A stretch of DNA of 33,292 nucleotides. Origin: Planctomycetota bacterium (GTDB lineage Bacteria; Planctomycetota; Phycisphaerae; Phycisphaerales; SM1A02). The notes under the pieces are model-generated. The model worked only from the letters and a program-made list of their open reading frames with translations, had not been told where the DNA came from and searched no databases. The stretch covers positions 1-33,292 of the forward strand of contig JAPLMU010000119.1 in NCBI GenBank assembly GCA_026386795.1, written 5' to 3'. Made by a program: the position numbers and the translations under genes. How positions within the stretch are numbered: position 1 is the first letter of the stretch; each line of letters begins with the position of its first letter. Positions 31,104 through 33,292 of this stretch are shown piece by piece.

Positions 31104-32975
31104 ATGCCCGTGACGTCTTCCATCATTGACCCGATCGTCGGCATCGATCTTGGCACCACCAATTCCTTGGTCGCGTTCTGCGATGACGCGGGACCGCGCA
31201 TTCTCATGGACGATGCAGGTCACGCGCTTCTGCCGTCCGTGGTGCGCTTTGTAGAGGGCGCGGCAGCAGTCGTTGGTCATGAAGCGCGCGCGCATGCGGT
31301 TGAATATCCGGTGGACACGGTGTACAGCGCCAAGCGATTTATGGGCCGCGGCTTTGCGGAGCAGGGCGCGTCGATCGGTGGATTGCCGTTCGCAGTGGTC
31401 GACGGCCCGCGTGGGTTGGCAGCATTTGCAGTTGGCGGTGCCGTTGTCACTCCGCAAGAAGTGGCCGCGCATGTCTTGCGCGCATTGAAGGCCGTCGCGG
31501 AACGTCGACTTGAAGTTGAGGTTCGGCGCGCGGTAATCACCGTGCCTGCGTACTTCGACGACGCGCAGCGCCAGGCAACGCGCGACGCGGCGCGGCTCGC
31601 CGGACTTGAAGCAGTACGCATTGTCAACGAACCCACCGCCGCCGCGCTTGCTTATGGAATCGGCGCATCGGAACGGCGCCGCACGTCGTCGGAAACAATC
31701 GTCGTTTATGACTTCGGCGGCGGAACATTCGACGTCTCTGTATTGCAACTCGTCCCCGGCGGACCTGATGATGGCGAGTTCTTTCAAGTGCTCTCCACTG
31801 CGGGTGACACGCGTCTGGGTGGCGATGACATTGATGACGCAATCATTGCGCTCGTCACGCGCGAGATCCGGGCTGCATTTGGCACGGAACTCGAATTCCC
31901 TCCAGCCGCGCGTCAGGCACTTCGGAACTTCGCCGAGCGCGCCAAGATGACACTTTCATCAGCCGAAAGCGCCACGCTTGAAGTGTCGCTTGGAGTCGAT
32001 CGCAACTACCGACGCGTTCTTGGGCGCGCGGAATTTGAAACAATCATTGCGCCGCTCGTGGATCGAACGATTGCCGCGTGCCGACGCGCCATGCGCGACG
32101 CCGGTGCGCCAGAGATTGATCGCGTAGTACTCGTCGGCGGCAGCACGCGGATTCCGGCGGTGCGCTCAGCCGTTGCAGCGTTCTTCGGTCGCGAGCCGTA
32201 TAAGGCACTTGATCCGGATCAAATAGTAGCGCTCGGCGCAGCAGTGCAAGCGGCGGTCCTGTCAGGCGCGCGTCGTGACTTGCTGCTTGTGGATGTCGTG
32301 CCGCTTTCACTTGGCATTGAAACGGTTGGTGGTGGTGTCGCGAAACTTGTCATGCGCAATGCGAGCATTCCAACGCGCGCGACAGAGATGTTCTCGACAT
32401 CAGTGGACGGCCAGGTGAATGTTGGCATCCATGTGCTGCAGGGCGAGCGTGAACTGGTAGCAGACTGCCGCTCGATCGCCCGCTTCGACCTGCGCGGAAT
32501 TCCTCCAATGCCGGCCGGGATCCCGCAGATTGAGGTGGAGTTTATGGTGGATGCCAACGGCATCCTGTCGGTGACCGCCGCCGAGCGCCGGAGTGGGCGC
32601 CGCGCCACGGTTCAGGTGATTCCAACTTATGGCCTGACCGCCGCGGACGTCGATCGCATGGAGTCGGAAAGTTTCACCCACGCGCGCGATGACATGCAGC
32701 GCCACCGGGTGGTGGATCTTGTGGCAACGTCGAGGCTTGATCTGAAGTGGATTTGCGACGCCCTTGCTCGGGTGCAGGATGAGTTGGATCCCACCTACTT
32801 GCAGAGCCTCGAATCCGCCATCATGAGCCTGAAGGGGCATATTGCCGCCGCCGAGCACGACGCCCGGGCGGTCGACGCGAACGCCTTCTATCAGGCCAAA
32901 GAAGCACTCGACCGCGTCAGTGTCCGGATGCATGAAGTGGCGATTACCCGCAGTTTGCGCGGCGGAACTGATTGA
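31104..32975 (+). CDS. hscA: Hsp70 chaperone, HscA-like
   Basis: A 623-residue Hsp70 with the ATPase signatures GIDLGTTNSLVAF (about 13-25), VVYDFGGGTFDVSVL and VVLVGGSTRIPAV, followed by the linker and a substrate-binding domain. Several blocks point to HscA rather than DnaK: VITVPAYFDDAQRQATRDAA, LLLVDVVPLSLGIETVGG, LQGERELVADCRSIARFDLRGIP and PTYGLTAADVDRM. The lid is short and ends ITRSLRGGTD, without a DnaK-like EEVD/acidic tail. HscA works with HscB on IscU in iron-sulfur cluster transfer, but hscB, iscU and fdx are not in the window, so the Fe-S role is inferred. A terminator follows. Confidence 0.88.
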   Translation: MPVTSSIIDPIVGIDLGTTNSLVAFCDDAGPRILMDDAGHALLPSVVRFVEGAAAVVGHEARAHAVEYPVDTVYSAKRFMGRGFAEQGASIGGLPFAVVDGPRGLAAFAVGGAVVTPQEVAAHVLRALKAVAERRLEVEVRRAVITVPAYFDDAQRQATRDAARLAGLEAVRIVNEPTAAALAYGIGASERRRTSSETIVVYDFGGGTFDVSVLQLVPGGPDDGEFFQVLSTAGDTRLGGDDIDDAIIALVTREIRAAFGTELEFPPAARQALRNFAERAKMTLSSAESATLEVSLGVDRNYRRVLGRAEFETIIAPLVDRTIAACRRAMRDAGAPEIDRVVLVGGSTRIPAVRSAVAAFFGREPYKALDPDQIVALGAAVQAAVLSGARRDLLLVDVVPLSLGIETVGGGVAKLVMRNASIPTRATEMFSTSVDGQVNVGIHVLQGERELVADCRSIARFDLRGIPPMPAGIPQIEVEFMVDANGILSVTAAERRSGRRATVQVIPTYGLTAADVDRMESESFTHARDDMQRHRVVDLVATSRLDLKWICDALARVQDELDPTYLQSLESAIMSLKGHIAAAEHDARAVDANAFYQAKEALDRVSVRMHEVAITRSLRGGTD

Positions 32976-33040
32976 TGACGCGTCTCGGCTGCGTCCCGGT
33001 GCGCGGCGCCGATCCTGGCACGCGCGCGGCGCGAGGGGGC

Positions 33041-33075
33041 AAGTGAGAACTCGCGGCGATTTCACTTTTCTTTTT
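33041..33075 (+). terminator. Rho-independent terminator after the Hsp70 gene
   Basis: AAGTGAGA (33041-33048) pairs with TTTCACTT (33060-33067), with an inner TCG/CGA helix closing a short loop and a two-base bulge. A T-rich tract (TTTTCTTTTT) runs to 33075. It lies about 65 bases after the hscA stop and separates it from speA. Confidence 0.7.
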
Positions 33076-33137
33076 CGACATTCTTCCTATCATTTACTCC
33101 TCGGCGCCGGTGGTCCTTACCGCGCGCCTCTCCATCG

Positions 33138-33292
33138 ATGGCAGACACACTCACCGAATCCACAGCATCCGCTCCCGTCCCCGCACCCCGCTCCCGCGCC
33201 ACGCGAGCGGCGACCGAACTTGGGTGGAGTGTCGAGGAATCGGCATCGCTCTATTCGATTCGCAATTGGGGCAAGGGATTCTTTGATGTCAA
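33138..33292 (+). CDS. speA: Biosynthetic arginine decarboxylase, 5' end (cut by window edge)
   Basis: Fifty-one codons are present before the window ends. After a Pro/Ala/Arg-rich leader the sequence reads GWSVEESASLYSIRNWGKGF followed by FDV, which matches the start of the PLP-dependent biosynthetic arginine decarboxylase SpeA (W-x-V/I-x-x-S-x-x-L-Y-x-I-x-x-W-G-x-G-Y/F-F). This enzyme turns arginine into agmatine for polyamine synthesis. The fragment is short, so the call rests on this one motif. Confidence 0.72.
   Translation, partial: MADTLTESTASAPVPAPRSRATRAATELGWSVEESASLYSIRNWGKGFFDV

Noticed and set aside
30888-31787. 299-codon open frame on the minus strand
   Set aside because: It is antisense to the Hsp70 and small lipoprotein genes and looks like a shadow frame.
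32400-33065. 221-codon open frame on the minus strand
   Set aside because: It is antisense to the conserved C-terminal half of the Hsp70 gene and the terminator; no domain.

Overview
The window looks like chromosomal core-plus-envelope DNA from a GC-rich Gram-negative bacterium. The best guess is a planctomycete of the Phycisphaerae type. The reasons are inferential: a predicted outer-membrane barrel and several lipoproteins, an FG-GAP/VCBS-repeat secreted protein, GAF-SpoIIE and CHASE2-cyclase signalling proteins, a short PheT, and frequent GTG starts. There is no 16S or other marker to settle it. No rRNA, complete tRNA, insertion sequence, phage or CRISPR array was seen. Genes are tightly packed: no gene-free stretch exceeds 300 bases, and the longest is about 209 bases (12886-13094).

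Left part (1-10.6 kb): an NrnA-type DHH phosphoesterase (+) converges on a minus-strand set made of a class III aminotransferase, an MMPL/RND lipid-type exporter (GTGA overlap) and a small HMA-domain lipoprotein. The aminotransferase and exporter resemble the HpnO/HpnN pair of hopanoid metabolism. An RdgC-like protein diverges from the aminotransferase and converges on trpF, which is coupled to a rhomboid protease. Citrate synthase (strong Shine-Dalgarno) diverges from the rhomboid gene and converges on a metallo-beta-lactamase-fold hydrolase.

Middle part (10.6-26.1 kb): an envelope and signalling block. It holds an outer-membrane beta-barrel protein overlapping a lipoprotein gene. Next comes a very large FecR-domain, alanine-rich protein, now split into three frames by two compensating single-base shifts. 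A CHASE2-class III nucleotide cyclase follows directly. Convergent to it are a GAF-SpoIIE phosphatase and an FG-GAP repeat protein. Divergent from these are an HtrA-like protease without a PDZ domain and a large secreted protein of unknown function whose 5' end is a tandem array of in-frame start codons.

Right part (26.1-33.3 kb): a minus-strand run of pheT (short, without the EMAP/OB tRNA-binding insertion), a cyclodeaminase/cyclohydrolase-family gene and an alpha/beta hydrolase with a 24-bp N-terminal tandem repeat. On the plus strand are two coupled lipoprotein genes, an HscA-like Hsp70 preceded by a near-perfect inverted repeat and followed by a rho-independent terminator, and the 5' end of speA (arginine decarboxylase), cut by the window edge.

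The strongest candidate for something undescribed is the FecR/alanine-rich protein plus CHASE2-cyclase pair, with the adjacent barrel, lipoprotein, SpoIIE phosphatase and protease. This could be an envelope-sensing cyclic-nucleotide module, but that link rests on gene neighbourhood alone.
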